Assembly: GCA_902554705.1 (NCBI GenBank) | Contig: CACDPP010000006.1 | Location: 1-64,000, forward strand | Reading direction: 5' to 3' | Source: Paracoccaceae bacterium | Lineage (GTDB): Bacteria > Pseudomonadota > Alphaproteobacteria > Rhodobacterales > Rhodobacteraceae | Length of the DNA stretch: 64,000 bases | In this document: positions 26,894 through 35,793 of the stretch, piece after piece | Layout of the letters: every line of letters starts with the position of its first letter | Numbering within the stretch: position 1 is the stretch's first letter | Position numbers and translations under genes: made by a program | The notes under the pieces: model-generated | Database searches by the model: none | Told to the model about the DNA's origin: nothing | Seen by the model: only the letters and a program-made list of their open reading frames with translations

Positions 26894-27610
26894 TTAGCCC
26901 CTGAAACCTAGCGCAACCACAAATTTCTCTGAACTATCTGATCGGCTGCTCGGAGGCTTAACATTATATACTTTTGTAAATTTTTGTTTCAGTAAAGTTT
27001 GCAGATCGCTTTCCGCTCCACCGGCCAAAACTTTAGCAACAAAAGTTCCCCCCTCTTCCAAAACATCAAATGCAAAATACGCTGCAGTCTCACACAGTGC
27101 CATTATTCTAAGATGGTCTGTCTTTTTATGACCAGAGGAAGATGCCGCCATATCAGACATTACAACATTTGCTTTTCCTTCAAGAATTTTTTTGACTTCG
27201 AGATCCGCATCATTCGCCATAAAGTCAAGTTGATAAAACTTGGCCCCAGGCAAAACTTCTACCTCCTGTAAGTCTATTCCAATAACTGAACCAATTTTAA
27301 CATTCTTTTTTACGCCAAGTGCATTTACTAAATCGACGGAAACTTGGCTCCAGCCTCCTGGAGCGCAACCTAAATCAACCACCTTAGATCCTGGTATCAA
27401 AAAATTATATTTTTCATTTAACTCTAAAAGTTTAAATGCGGCTCGCCCTCGAAAACCTTCAAGTTGAGCTCGCTTAACATAAGGGTCATTTAATTGACGC
27501 TGTAGCCACTTAACCTGACTTACTGTTTTTCCTCGAGCTGATTTAACCTTTACCTTAAGATCTCGCTGCCCACGTCCAGAGATATTTTTAGCCTTTGTTG
27601 TTTTTTTCAT
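26894..27610 (-). CDS. rlmE: 23S rRNA 2'-O-uridine methyltransferase RlmE (FtsJ/RrmJ)
   Basis: A 238-residue SAM methyltransferase that modifies U2552 of 23S rRNA. The SAM motif is [12 protein letters not shown] near 80-91, with the catalytic Lys-Asp-Lys-Glu tetrad spread over [23 protein letters not shown] and EKFVV. The basic N-terminal tail is typical of alphaproteobacterial members. The start is set at ATG 27610; the preceding codon is an in-frame TTG. It lies 34 bases after the ppx/gppA gene, a common pairing in Rhodobacterales. Confidence 0.93.
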   Translation of the reverse strand: MKKTTKAKNISGRGQRDLKVKVKSARGKTVSQVKWLQRQLNDPYVKRAQLEGFRGRAAFKLLELNEKYNFLIPGSKVVDLGCAPGGWSQVSVDLVNALGVKKNVKIGSVIGIDLQEVEVLPGAKFYQLDFMANDADLEVKKILEGKANVVMSDMAASSSGHKKTDHLRIMALCETAAYFAFDVLEEGGTFVAKVLAGGAESDLQTLLKQKFTKVYNVKPPSSRSDSSEKFVVALGFRG

Positions 27611-27643
27611 CAATTCATCAATTTGAAATTATTAAGCCTTTTG

Positions 27644-28756
27644 TTAAAAAATAGCGTCTTCTAACACTCCATTCGCAGACATTTGAGCGTAAAGCAGTCC
27701 TTCTCGCAAACCACGATCAGCAACTGTTAGCTTATCCGTCGGCCAACTTCTCAACATCGCTTGCAAAATAGCTGCACCAGACATTATTAATGCCTGTCTA
27801 TCTCGCCCAATTCTTGGATCTTTTTTTCTACCTTCAAGACCCATTTCCAGATATGAGCGGATTACCTTATCAATTTGGTCCGTCGTCATTCTCAAGCCAT
27901 CTACCTTTGTACGGTCATAACGTCGCAAACCAAGATGTGAGGAGGCTACCGTTGTAACTGTACCAGAAGTTCCTATAATTTGAAAACCGGTGTCTACTTT
28001 ATTATCTTTATAAGGAGCAAAATCAGCCAATTTTTCTTCAAAATACCAGCTCATCAAAGCAAACTTAGCCGCATCGTCTTCTACATCATTAAATTGATCG
28101 CGCAAAGTCGCAACGCCTAAGGGTACTGAAATCCAGTCAACTACTTTAGCAGCCGTAAATGGACTGTCTACAGAATGGAACCCAGCATGCAAACGCATTA
28201 TTGATTTAGGTCTTTCTTGGGAAGGCACAGAAGTTAAATCAATCCAAACAAGTTCAGTTGATCCTCCTCCAATATCAACAACCAGTAACTGTTCAGACTT
28301 GGAGCTAACTAGTGGAGCACAAGAAATCACAGCTAAACGCGCTTCTTCTTCTGTATCTATAATTTCGAGTTGTAAGCCTGTCTGCTGAAAAACTTTAGAA
28401 ATGAATTCTTTTGAATTTTTTGCACGTCTACAAGCTTCAGTAGCGATAAGTCTGGCGAATTTCACGTCATACTTATCTAACTTTTGTTTGCAGACTTTAA
28501 GAGCTTGAATAGTACGATTGATTGATTCGCTACTTAATCTGTCAGTTTTTTCAAGGCCAGATCCTAATTGAACAGATTTTGCAAAACTATCGATAACATG
28601 AAATTGAGCACCTTTTGGCTGTGCAATTAACATACGACAGCTATTAGTGCCTAAGTCGAGTGCTGCATATAAAGCCTCAGGCCCCAAATTTTTATTAATA
28701 GCGCTCTCAACCACTCGAGGGAAAGCCGCTTTTTCTATAGGCTTCTTGGGCGCCAT
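27644..28756 (-). CDS. Exopolyphosphatase / pppGpp phosphohydrolase (Ppx/GppA family)
   Basis: A 370-residue ASKHA-fold phosphatase. The nucleotide-binding signatures are YAALDLGTNSCRMLIA near 29-44 and VVDIGGGSTELVWID near 159-173, with IGTSGTVTTVAS near 254. It lacks the long C-terminal HD-like extension of E. coli Ppx, as do other short alphaproteobacterial forms. The substrate could be polyphosphate or pppGpp. The gene is divergent from the one-carbon trio across 201 bases in which I see no other gene. Confidence 0.9.
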   Translation of the reverse strand: MAPKKPIEKAAFPRVVESAINKNLGPEALYAALDLGTNSCRMLIAQPKGAQFHVIDSFAKSVQLGSGLEKTDRLSSESINRTIQALKVCKQKLDKYDVKFARLIATEACRRAKNSKEFISKVFQQTGLQLEIIDTEEEARLAVISCAPLVSSKSEQLLVVDIGGGSTELVWIDLTSVPSQERPKSIMRLHAGFHSVDSPFTAAKVVDWISVPLGVATLRDQFNDVEDDAAKFALMSWYFEEKLADFAPYKDNKVDTGFQIIGTSGTVTTVASSHLGLRRYDRTKVDGLRMTTDQIDKVIRSYLEMGLEGRKKDPRIGRDRQALIMSGAAILQAMLRSWPTDKLTVADRGLREGLLYAQMSANGVLEDAIF

Positions 28757-28957
28757 AGCCTACGCCCTCCATTATAAGTTATTCTAACGATACGTCGGAG
28801 ACTAACACTGTGCAAGATACTTTAATTCGCAGTAGACTCATTTAACCCTATTTCTCCAAGTCAAAAGTCGCAGCAGCAATGCTTTCTGTCGAAATCTTGC
28901 CTTTGAAAATCGACTAATTATCATACCAAAAAAATAGTTTTGTCAGGGAGTCATTGA

Positions 28958-29257
28958 ATGCATGACGTTGTAATTGTTTATTGGAAGGATATCCCGGCAC
29001 AAGTTATTGTCGGCAAGGGTCGTCGTGCTACTAAAATACAATTATCAGAAAGGTTTGAACAAGCTATCGATAGAGCCGCTATGAAGTCGGGCCAAAAGTC
29101 CACTGACGATTATCTTGCTGAATGGAGAAAAGCCAAACCATTTAAATTGGAAGGTAACCCCGAGAAAATTGCAAGAGAACAAGCAGAAAAATTAGAAGCC
29201 GAGTATGACAAAGAAAAGTTAATAGTGCTTGTAAACAATAATGGTCGGGCTACGTAA
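28958..29257 (+). CDS. Virulence_fact (PF13769-like) small protein of the methyl-THF cluster
   Basis: A 99-residue soluble protein with no membrane segment. It is recognised as the small conserved family labelled virulence factor in databases (VVIVYWKDIPAQVIVGKG at 4-21, then RRATKIQLSERFEQAIDRAA). The name is historical. In roseobacters the gene accompanies an MTHFR-like gene and a methyl-THF:corrinoid methyltransferase gene, exactly as here, with only 18 bases between its stop and the next start. No catalytic motif is visible, so its function is unknown; a role in one-carbon transfer is suggested only by context. GGGAG precedes the ATG. Confidence 0.8.
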   Translation: MHDVVIVYWKDIPAQVIVGKGRRATKIQLSERFEQAIDRAAMKSGQKSTDDYLAEWRKAKPFKLEGNPEKIAREQAEKLEAEYDKEKLIVLVNNNGRAT

Positions 29258-29275
29258 CCGGCATTGAGGGTAGAA

Positions 29276-30202
29276 ATGACACTTTTTGGATTAAAAACTA
29301 AAGCCTCACAAACATCGCAGGTGAGCGAAAACCTTGAGCGGTTTGTACGTGATTTTTCGATCGAAGTCATGCCAAGGACGGCAGAAAAAATTGAAGATTT
29401 TAGAGATCTTCTACCTGAAAAAACTAGGGTTTATATTGCTCACATCGAAGGAACGCCAATTGAAGATATGGTTAAAACTGCAAAAAGACTTGCTGAGGAC
29501 GGTTTTTCCACAATGCCTCACTTTCCTGCCAGAATAATTAAAGACAAAGCTACCCTAAATGAATGGATAGATCGTTATCAAGGCGAGGCTGGAGTTAACC
29601 AAGCCCTTTTATTGGCCGGAGGTTTAAATAAACCCTACGGAGAATATGAAAGCTCTATGAGCCTTTTGGAAACTGGCTTATTTGACAAAGCTAATTTCAA
29701 AAACATTCATATTGCAGGCCATCCAGAGGGGAATAAAGACATTGACCCAGACGGAAGCACAAAAAACGTAGATGCAGCCCTACAATGGAAGCAGAATTAT
29801 AAAAATAAAACTGATGCAAAAATGGCAATAGCAACTCAATTTGCTTTTGAAGCTGGCCCTATTATTGAATGGGCCAATTCAATTAAAAATGCTGGAATTG
29901 ATATACCTATTCACATTGGGATTGCAGGACCCGCTAAGCTACAGACGCTGATTAAATTTGCTATAGCTTGTGGCGTTGGACCATCCTTAAAAGTTTTGCA
30001 AAAAAGAGCAAAAGATGTGACGAAGCTTCTTTTACCTTACGAACCAACAGAGGTTCTGTCCCAATTGGCAGATCATAAAGCAAAAGACTCTGATTTTAAT
30101 ATTGCGAGTGTTCATTTTTTTCCACTAGGTGGGATCAAAACAAACGCTAGATGGGTGACTGAAAACTGTGGAACTTCAGGGATTCCAGTAAATCAAATAT
30201 AA
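29276..30202 (+). CDS. Methylenetetrahydrofolate reductase family protein
   Basis: A 308-residue TIM-barrel protein of the MTHFR/MetF superfamily. SIEVMPRTAEKIEDF near the N-terminus corresponds to the family SFEFFPP motif in altered form, followed by ALLLAGG and AGHPEGNKDID. It is divergent from classical MetF and probably oxidises methyl-THF to methylene-THF after demethylation rather than serving methionine synthesis (inference from its neighbours). The ATG at 29276 with GAGGG ahead is preferred to a TTG four codons upstream. The methyltransferase gene begins 9 bases after its stop. Confidence 0.82.
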   Translation: MTLFGLKTKASQTSQVSENLERFVRDFSIEVMPRTAEKIEDFRDLLPEKTRVYIAHIEGTPIEDMVKTAKRLAEDGFSTMPHFPARIIKDKATLNEWIDRYQGEAGVNQALLLAGGLNKPYGEYESSMSLLETGLFDKANFKNIHIAGHPEGNKDIDPDGSTKNVDAALQWKQNYKNKTDAKMAIATQFAFEAGPIIEWANSIKNAGIDIPIHIGIAGPAKLQTLIKFAIACGVGPSLKVLQKRAKDVTKLLLPYEPTEVLSQLADHKAKDSDFNIASVHFFPLGGIKTNARWVTENCGTSGIPVNQI

Positions 30203-30211
30203 GGAAAAAAA

Positions 30212-31276
30212 ATGGTAAAAACTGTTGTTGAATCAAAAACTAAAACTGCTGTTTTGGGTTTTGATCATCCTTTTTGTGTGATTGGAGAAAGGATAAATCC
30301 GACTGGCAGAAAAAAGTTGGCAGCCGAACTAGAGGCTGGTGATTTCTCGACAGTGGAAAAAGATGCGTTGGCTCAGGTCGAGGCTGGCGCAAGTATATTA
30401 GATATCAACGCAGGTGTAGTATATAATTCAAATCCAAATCCTAATGAAACTGAACCACCTTTAATGAAAAAGATGATTGAATTAGTTCAAAGGCTTACCG
30501 ACATACCTTTATGTATTGACAGTTCAGTTCCTGAAGCGTTGGAGATGGGGCTTGAAACTGCTCAAGGGCGCCCACTTCTGAATTCGGTAACCGGCGAAGA
30601 AGACCGGCTAGAATTTGTATTACCCTTAGTCGCAAAATATAATGTTCCTGTCGTAGCAATAAGCAATGATGATACCGGTATTTCAGAAGATCCTGATGTT
30701 CGCTTTGCTGTAGCGAAAAAAATTGTGGAGCGCGCTTCAGATTTTGGTATCCCTGCCAAAGACATCGTCGTAGACCCCCTTGTAATGCCTATTGGAGCGA
30801 TGGCGACTGCTGGTAAACAAGTATTTACACTTGTTCGTAAATTACGAGAAGAATTAGGAGTAAATACTACTTGTGGGGCATCTAATGTTTCGTTTGGATT
30901 GCCAAATCGACATGGAATTAATAATGCCTTTTTACCAATGGCTATGGGTGCGGGGATGACATCTGCCATAATGAACCCTATAGCATTACCTGTAACTCAG
31001 AAAAAAATTGCAGAAAAAAAGGCTGAGGTATTATCTTCTGGTATAATAATTCCAGAAACGATGGATGACGAGACATTTGTTTCTATATTTGGCATGGGAT
31101 CCACTAAGTCCCGTCCAGGGAAAGAAATGGAAGCAATAAGGGCTGCAAACTTACTAACAAATAATGATCCGCACGGTGGAGCTTGGATTAAATTCAATAA
31201 GCCATCTGGCTTCTCGACGGAAACCTCTGGTGAAGGTGGAAGATCTCGAAGGCGGGGTGGTAGGCGCCGAGGATAA
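30212..31276 (+). CDS. Methyltetrahydrofolate:corrinoid methyltransferase (MtgA/MtrH-AcsE like)
   Basis: A 354-residue pterin-binding TIM barrel. ERINPTGRKKL near 25-35 and ASILDINAGVVYNSNPNPNE near 59-78 match the methyl-THF-binding family that includes MtgA and AcsE. DPLVMPIG and NVSFGLPNRHGIN are further conserved blocks. It moves a methyl group between a corrinoid protein and THF. The C-terminus adds a short Arg/Gly-rich tail (SRRRGGRRRG), uncommon in anaerobe homologues. The gene is third in the trio; neither a corrinoid protein nor a reactivase gene follows. Confidence 0.85.
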   Translation: MVKTVVESKTKTAVLGFDHPFCVIGERINPTGRKKLAAELEAGDFSTVEKDALAQVEAGASILDINAGVVYNSNPNPNETEPPLMKKMIELVQRLTDIPLCIDSSVPEALEMGLETAQGRPLLNSVTGEEDRLEFVLPLVAKYNVPVVAISNDDTGISEDPDVRFAVAKKIVERASDFGIPAKDIVVDPLVMPIGAMATAGKQVFTLVRKLREELGVNTTCGASNVSFGLPNRHGINNAFLPMAMGAGMTSAIMNPIALPVTQKKIAEKKAEVLSSGIIIPETMDDETFVSIFGMGSTKSRPGKEMEAIRAANLLTNNDPHGGAWIKFNKPSGFSTETSGEGGRSRRRGGRRRG

Positions 31277-31324
31277 TTAAACATCCTGCGATATCACCCA
31301 AACCAACAATTTTAACGAAATGCG

Positions 31325-32719
31325 TTAAATATGAATTGCTCGATCATAAGCATCTAAAACACTTTCGTGCATCATTTCTGAAAGTGTGGGATGAGGAAAG
31401 ACTGTCGATATTAAATCTTCCTCAGTTGTCTCCAATTTTTGACCTAAAACATATCCTTGAATTAGCTCTGTAACTTCAGCGCCAACCATATGTGCACCTA
31501 AAAGTTCTCCAGTTTTAACGTCAAAAATTGTTTTAATTAGGCCTTCTTGCTCACCCAAGGCAATAGCCTTACCGTTACCTATAAACGGAAAACGGCCAAT
31601 CTTGATATTTAAACCTTTTTTTTGAGCTTCTTCTTCTGTCAGTCCGACGCTCGCTATCTGAGGGTTACAATAAGTGCAACCTGCGATGGAACTTGAAGCT
31701 ACAGTGTGAACTTCCTTTCCAGCAATGAGCTCAGCCACCATCACACCCTCATGGCTCGCTTTATGGGCCAACCACGGCGCTCCGGCAACATCTCCAATCG
31801 CGTAAATACCCTCGATACCAACATTACAATTAATATCTGTTTTTATATGCGATTTCTCAGTTTTAATTGATATGTTCTCAAGGCCTAATCCCTCTATATT
31901 TCCAACAATACCAACTGCTGAAATAATAGTATCGAATTGTTCGGTTAGTATTTTACCAGCATGCTCCATCTGAATATTGGCCATATTGTTCTTAAGTTCA
32001 ATTTTCTCCACAGATGTCTGCGTCAAAATTTTCATACCCTGTTTTAAAAATTGTTTATGAGCAAAATCTGCTACTTCAGCATCTTCAGCAGGCAATATTC
32101 TATCAACCAACTCTATAACCGTGGTATCAGCTCCAAGGGTGTTATAAAAGCTAGCAAATTCTATTCCTATTGCTCCTGAGCCAACTACCAAAAGTTTTTT
32201 GGGCATACGCGTAGGTGTCAAAGCATGCTTGTAAGTCCACACTATTTTTCCATCTGCCTCCAAACCAGGCAATTCCCTAGCCCGAGCACCAGAAGCTATT
32301 ACAATATTTTCTGCTAATATTTCTTCAGAGTTTTCATTTTTTAAAACTCTAACTTTTCCCTTTTCTAGAATAGTAGCCTCTCCGATGAAAGATTTCACTT
32401 TATTCTTTTTTAATAAATGGGTAACGCCTTGGTTTAATTGCTTCGAGATACCACGAGAACGTTTTATTACTGCTTGCAGATCAAAAGATATTTTTTCTGC
32501 GCTCAATCCAAACTCATTTGCTCGATGCATTAGATGAAAAATCTCAGCAGATCGTAACATTGCCTTTGTTGGAATACACCCCCAATTAAGGCAAATTCCT
32601 CCCATATGCTCTTTCTCAACAATTGCAGTTTTAAGGCCCAGCTGCGCGCTGCGGATGGCGGCTACATATCCGCCGGGCCCAGCACCAATTACAACTACGT
32701 CAAAATCATTTCTCGACAT
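31325..32719 (-). CDS. lpdA: Dihydrolipoyl dehydrogenase
   Basis: A 464-residue flavoprotein, the E3 subunit of 2-oxoacid dehydrogenase complexes or the glycine cleavage system. The FAD site is VVIGAGPGGYVAAIRSAQLG, the redox disulfide is in GGICLNWGCIPTKAML, and the C-terminal His-Glu pair is in FPHPTLSEMMHE. The NAD site is VVGSGAIGIEFASFY. ATG 32719 is chosen because TGGAG lies six bases ahead; a TTG four codons upstream is open too. No E1 or E2 genes adjoin. lipA, which makes the lipoyl cofactor, is elsewhere in the window. Confidence 0.92.
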   Translation of the reverse strand: MSRNDFDVVVIGAGPGGYVAAIRSAQLGLKTAIVEKEHMGGICLNWGCIPTKAMLRSAEIFHLMHRANEFGLSAEKISFDLQAVIKRSRGISKQLNQGVTHLLKKNKVKSFIGEATILEKGKVRVLKNENSEEILAENIVIASGARARELPGLEADGKIVWTYKHALTPTRMPKKLLVVGSGAIGIEFASFYNTLGADTTVIELVDRILPAEDAEVADFAHKQFLKQGMKILTQTSVEKIELKNNMANIQMEHAGKILTEQFDTIISAVGIVGNIEGLGLENISIKTEKSHIKTDINCNVGIEGIYAIGDVAGAPWLAHKASHEGVMVAELIAGKEVHTVASSSIAGCTYCNPQIASVGLTEEEAQKKGLNIKIGRFPFIGNGKAIALGEQEGLIKTIFDVKTGELLGAHMVGAEVTELIQGYVLGQKLETTEEDLISTVFPHPTLSEMMHESVLDAYDRAIHI

Positions 32720-32802
32720 ATTTATCTCCAAAACATATATTGTTTAACGTTAAACTACTAAGTATTGATATTCAATATAACTTTCAGTTAAATATAAAAA
32801 AG

Positions 32803-33381
32803 TTAAGCCGCATAGTTGTTTAGTCTTGAAAGAACAGCCTGATAACCACCATGTTCAAAATACTCTTGCTCGAAAAGCGTATTTTTTCGACCTAACTGAC
32901 TATTCCTACTCGGGAAACGTCCGTAGCTTCGTATTACTTCACGGTGAGCCTTGGCATGCTTAAGTAAATCATGACCAGATGATGGGAGTTTTTGTAATAT
33001 TTGACGAATACATTTTTCTTGGTCATATAAATTTTCAGAATGCATCAATGGCATATAAAAGAACTGACGAGCCGGTTCATCAATTTTCAAATCAAACATA
33101 GATTTGATTGACTGCTTAGAAGCCGCTATCGCAATTCTTTCAGCTGCAAAAGAACTTTTATTCCCTCGGAAAATATTTCTAGAAAACTGATCTAGGACTA
33201 TTATGTAAGCTAAAGCTCCAGAGGGGTAAGTTAGCCAAAGGCTATGCCCTCCTGAAAGGATATGCTGTAAGGTTTCTTTAAATTTTTTCTCAATCAATCC
33301 ATCCAAAGATTCATCAAAACTATACCAATAATCAGGCCCGACTTCGTCGAGCCAGAAATTTAAAATAAATTCTGGGTTCAT
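32803..33381 (-). CDS. DUF924 family protein
   Basis: A 192-residue soluble, mostly helical protein. FWLDEVGPDYWY at the N-terminus, IIVLDQFSRNIFRG near 80-93 and FFYMPLMHSENLYDQ near 126-140 are hallmarks of DUF924, a TPR-like family of unknown biochemical role. It is complete at both ends. It lies between the MFS transporter gene and lpdA, with about 70 bases on either side, so co-transcription is possible but not compelling. Confidence 0.85.
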   Translation of the reverse strand: MNPEFILNFWLDEVGPDYWYSFDESLDGLIEKKFKETLQHILSGGHSLWLTYPSGALAYIIVLDQFSRNIFRGNKSSFAAERIAIAASKQSIKSMFDLKIDEPARQFFYMPLMHSENLYDQEKCIRQILQKLPSSGHDLLKHAKAHREVIRSYGRFPSRNSQLGRKNTLFEQEYFEHGGYQAVLSRLNNYAA

Positions 33382-33454
33382 GCCTGTTTTCCTGCTTTTT
33401 TGCTACATTAAGACACGGGTTTCAAATTTTGTGAAGTAATTTTTAAAACAGAGC

Positions 33455-34705
33455 TTAACTTTCTTCAGCTTCTTCAGCTGCCTCAATGGCTAACTCTTGA
33501 GCAATTTCAACGGCAACAACGGAAGCTGTTGGGAGGACGGTTGCGTAACTGGATGTATCAACATCAGAAATTCCACGCTGTGTCATCCTGTAAAAGCCGT
33601 AAATAGTCAGCGAGCCTAGCAAAGTAGCTAAAATTATAAAATATCCCTCAGGGCCCATTTGGGTCATTAAATAGCCCGTGAGTAAAGGTCCACTTATAGC
33701 CCCAAGTCCATTTAAAAAGAGCAAACCAGCAGAGGCAGAAGCCATATCATCAAGCTCTAAAAAGTCATTTGTATACGCTATCAGTAGTGAGTATAGTGGA
33801 TTGGACATACCTCCAATAAGAAATGCACTACCCACTAAGATTAAAAAAACATCTACGACCAAGATTGAAGTTAAGGCCGCAATAAATCCAATTGCGGACG
33901 TTACAACAATCAAAATTCTACGATCCATTCGATCTGATAGCCAACCAATTGGGAACTGGAAGACCATTGCTCCAATATAGAATGCAGCAACAAAAGTTGA
34001 AATTTCAGACAATGAAAAACCGGCTTTAGTTCCAAATACTGGAGCCATACCAAATTGAGCTGAGAATATACCACCCAAAAAAAACATTCCAACACAACCT
34101 AAGGGTGAAGTTTTAAACAACTCCTTGATACTCATCGGTTTAGTAGCCTCAAAAGCAGGAGTGGGAGTAATAGATAATAAAATTGGCGCAAAAGAAATTG
34201 ATACTAGTACAGAAATTAATACAAAAAGCTCAAATCCACCCGGGTCGCCAACAAGTAGTAAAAGTTGTGCTGCTACAATGCCGGCCATTTGTACAACCAT
34301 GTAAGACGATAAAAGCTGACCTCGGTTTTCATTTGTAGCGGCATTATTCAACCAACTTTCGGCTGTTATATAAACACCACAAAAGCAAAAACCGATAATA
34401 ATTCTTCCCCCAGTCCAGATCCAAGGATTCACCAAGAGAGGATATAGGATTAAAATCGCAGATATTAGTGAGGCCAAAGCTGCAAAAACTCTGACATGGC
34501 CTACACGCCTTATGAACTCAGGAACCAACCTACTGGCCCCTAAGAAACCCACAAAATAGGCCGACATTATAACTGACATCTCAAGAGTAGAAAAGTCTTC
34601 TAATTCTCCTCTTACACTGAGTAACGTACCTTGAAGGCCATTTCCAAGCTGCAAGAAAAGCATACCCAACAAGAGAGCCCAAGACCCTTGCATAACGAGT
34701 AACAT
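33455..34705 (-). CDS. Major facilitator superfamily transporter
   Basis: A 416-residue membrane protein with about 12 hydrophobic segments. The MFS loop between helices 8 and 9 appears as GWLSDRMDRRILIVV. The N-terminal half resembles the YcaD/roseobacter group (QGTLLSVRGELEDFS followed by GRIIIGFCFCGVYITAESWLN). The C-terminus is a 30-residue cytoplasmic tail rich in Ala and Glu. The substrate is unknown. It lies 32 bases after queA on the same strand. Confidence 0.85.
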   Translation of the reverse strand: MLLVMQGSWALLLGMLFLQLGNGLQGTLLSVRGELEDFSTLEMSVIMSAYFVGFLGASRLVPEFIRRVGHVRVFAALASLISAILILYPLLVNPWIWTGGRIIIGFCFCGVYITAESWLNNAATNENRGQLLSSYMVVQMAGIVAAQLLLLVGDPGGFELFVLISVLVSISFAPILLSITPTPAFEATKPMSIKELFKTSPLGCVGMFFLGGIFSAQFGMAPVFGTKAGFSLSEISTFVAAFYIGAMVFQFPIGWLSDRMDRRILIVVTSAIGFIAALTSILVVDVFLILVGSAFLIGGMSNPLYSLLIAYTNDFLELDDMASASAGLLFLNGLGAISGPLLTGYLMTQMGPEGYFIILATLLGSLTIYGFYRMTQRGISDVDTSSYATVLPTASVVAVEIAQELAIEAAEEAEES

Positions 34706-34737
34706 ATTAACACCTCAAAAAGCTGAATATGGTTTTT

Positions 34738-35790
34738 CTAGGGAAATAAAAGCGACGAATCTCCATAAGAAAAAAATCTATATCGATGCGTTATGGCGTG
34801 TTTGTAGATAGTTTCAATAGTTTCTTTACTCATAATAGCAGACACGAGCATGATCAAAGTAGATTTTGGTAGATGGAAGTTTGTCATTAAGCCATCTGCA
34901 ACTTTAAATTGGAAACCCGGGTAGATAAAAATATCAGTCTCGCCGCGCCATTCGGATAATTTCCCAGTCGATTGAGCAGCAGTTTCCAACAATCTTAACG
35001 CAGTTGTTCCCACCGGTATTATTCTTCCGCCATTTTTTTGTGTTTTTTTGATCTCTTCTACTGCCTGCTGACTAATCTCTCCAAATTCAGCATGCATCTT
35101 ATGCTTTTTAATATTTTCGTCTTTAACGGGCAAAAATGTTCCTGCTCCAACATGAAGCGTTACAAAAGAAATTTCTACGCCAATATCCTTAATTTTATCC
35201 AACAAAGCTTTGTCAAAGTGTAAGGAGGCGGTTGGTGCCGCTACTGAACCCAGTTTTTGGGCAAAAATAGTTTGGTAATCTAACTTGTCTTGGTTGTCCG
35301 CTTTACGCTTTGAAGCAATATATGGAGGTAGCGGCATGATCCCCAGATTTTCCAAACATTTCATGAATTCAGAGCCTTCAATATTAAATTGGAGCAAAGC
35401 CTGCCCATTAACTTTGTCTATCAGTTTCGCTTTAAAACTTTTATTAAAATAAACCGTCTCTCCTAATTTTATCCTCCGCAAGGGCTTAATCATTGCACTC
35501 CATATTCGCTGCTTTTTTTCAACCAGAAGAGTAACCTCTATGTTAGCAGATGATATCTTATTACCATCAAATGATCGGTATCTTACCCCGTTCAATCTTG
35601 CGGGAAGTACTTTTGTATCATTAAAAACTAATCTATCTCCGGATTTTAAAAATTTTGGGAGATCTTCCACAAAACTATCATTTATGTTGTTTCCCTTCGC
35701 CACCAGCAAACGAGCTGACGATCTCGGGCTAGCCGGTCTTGTCGCAATTAGTTCTTCTGGCAGATCAAAATCAAAATCACTCAAAAACAT
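34738..35790 (-). CDS. queA: S-adenosylmethionine:tRNA ribosyltransferase-isomerase
   Basis: A 350-residue enzyme that transfers the ribosyl group of SAM to 7-aminomethyl-deazaguanine in tRNA, the penultimate step to queuosine. It begins SDFDFDLPEELIATRPA and carries VFNDTKVLPARL and the conserved APTASLHFDKALLDKI and VTLHVGAGTF blocks. The length is normal. It begins three bases after the stop of the AsmA-like gene, so the two are translationally close. gluQRS, also for queuosine-modified tRNA, lies 7 kb away. Confidence 0.95.
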   Translation of the reverse strand: MFLSDFDFDLPEELIATRPASPRSSARLLVAKGNNINDSFVEDLPKFLKSGDRLVFNDTKVLPARLNGVRYRSFDGNKISSANIEVTLLVEKKQRIWSAMIKPLRRIKLGETVYFNKSFKAKLIDKVNGQALLQFNIEGSEFMKCLENLGIMPLPPYIASKRKADNQDKLDYQTIFAQKLGSVAAPTASLHFDKALLDKIKDIGVEISFVTLHVGAGTFLPVKDENIKKHKMHAEFGEISQQAVEEIKKTQKNGGRIIPVGTTALRLLETAAQSTGKLSEWRGETDIFIYPGFQFKVADGLMTNFHLPKSTLIMLVSAIMSKETIETIYKHAITHRYRFFSYGDSSLLFP

Positions 35791-35793
35791 AGA

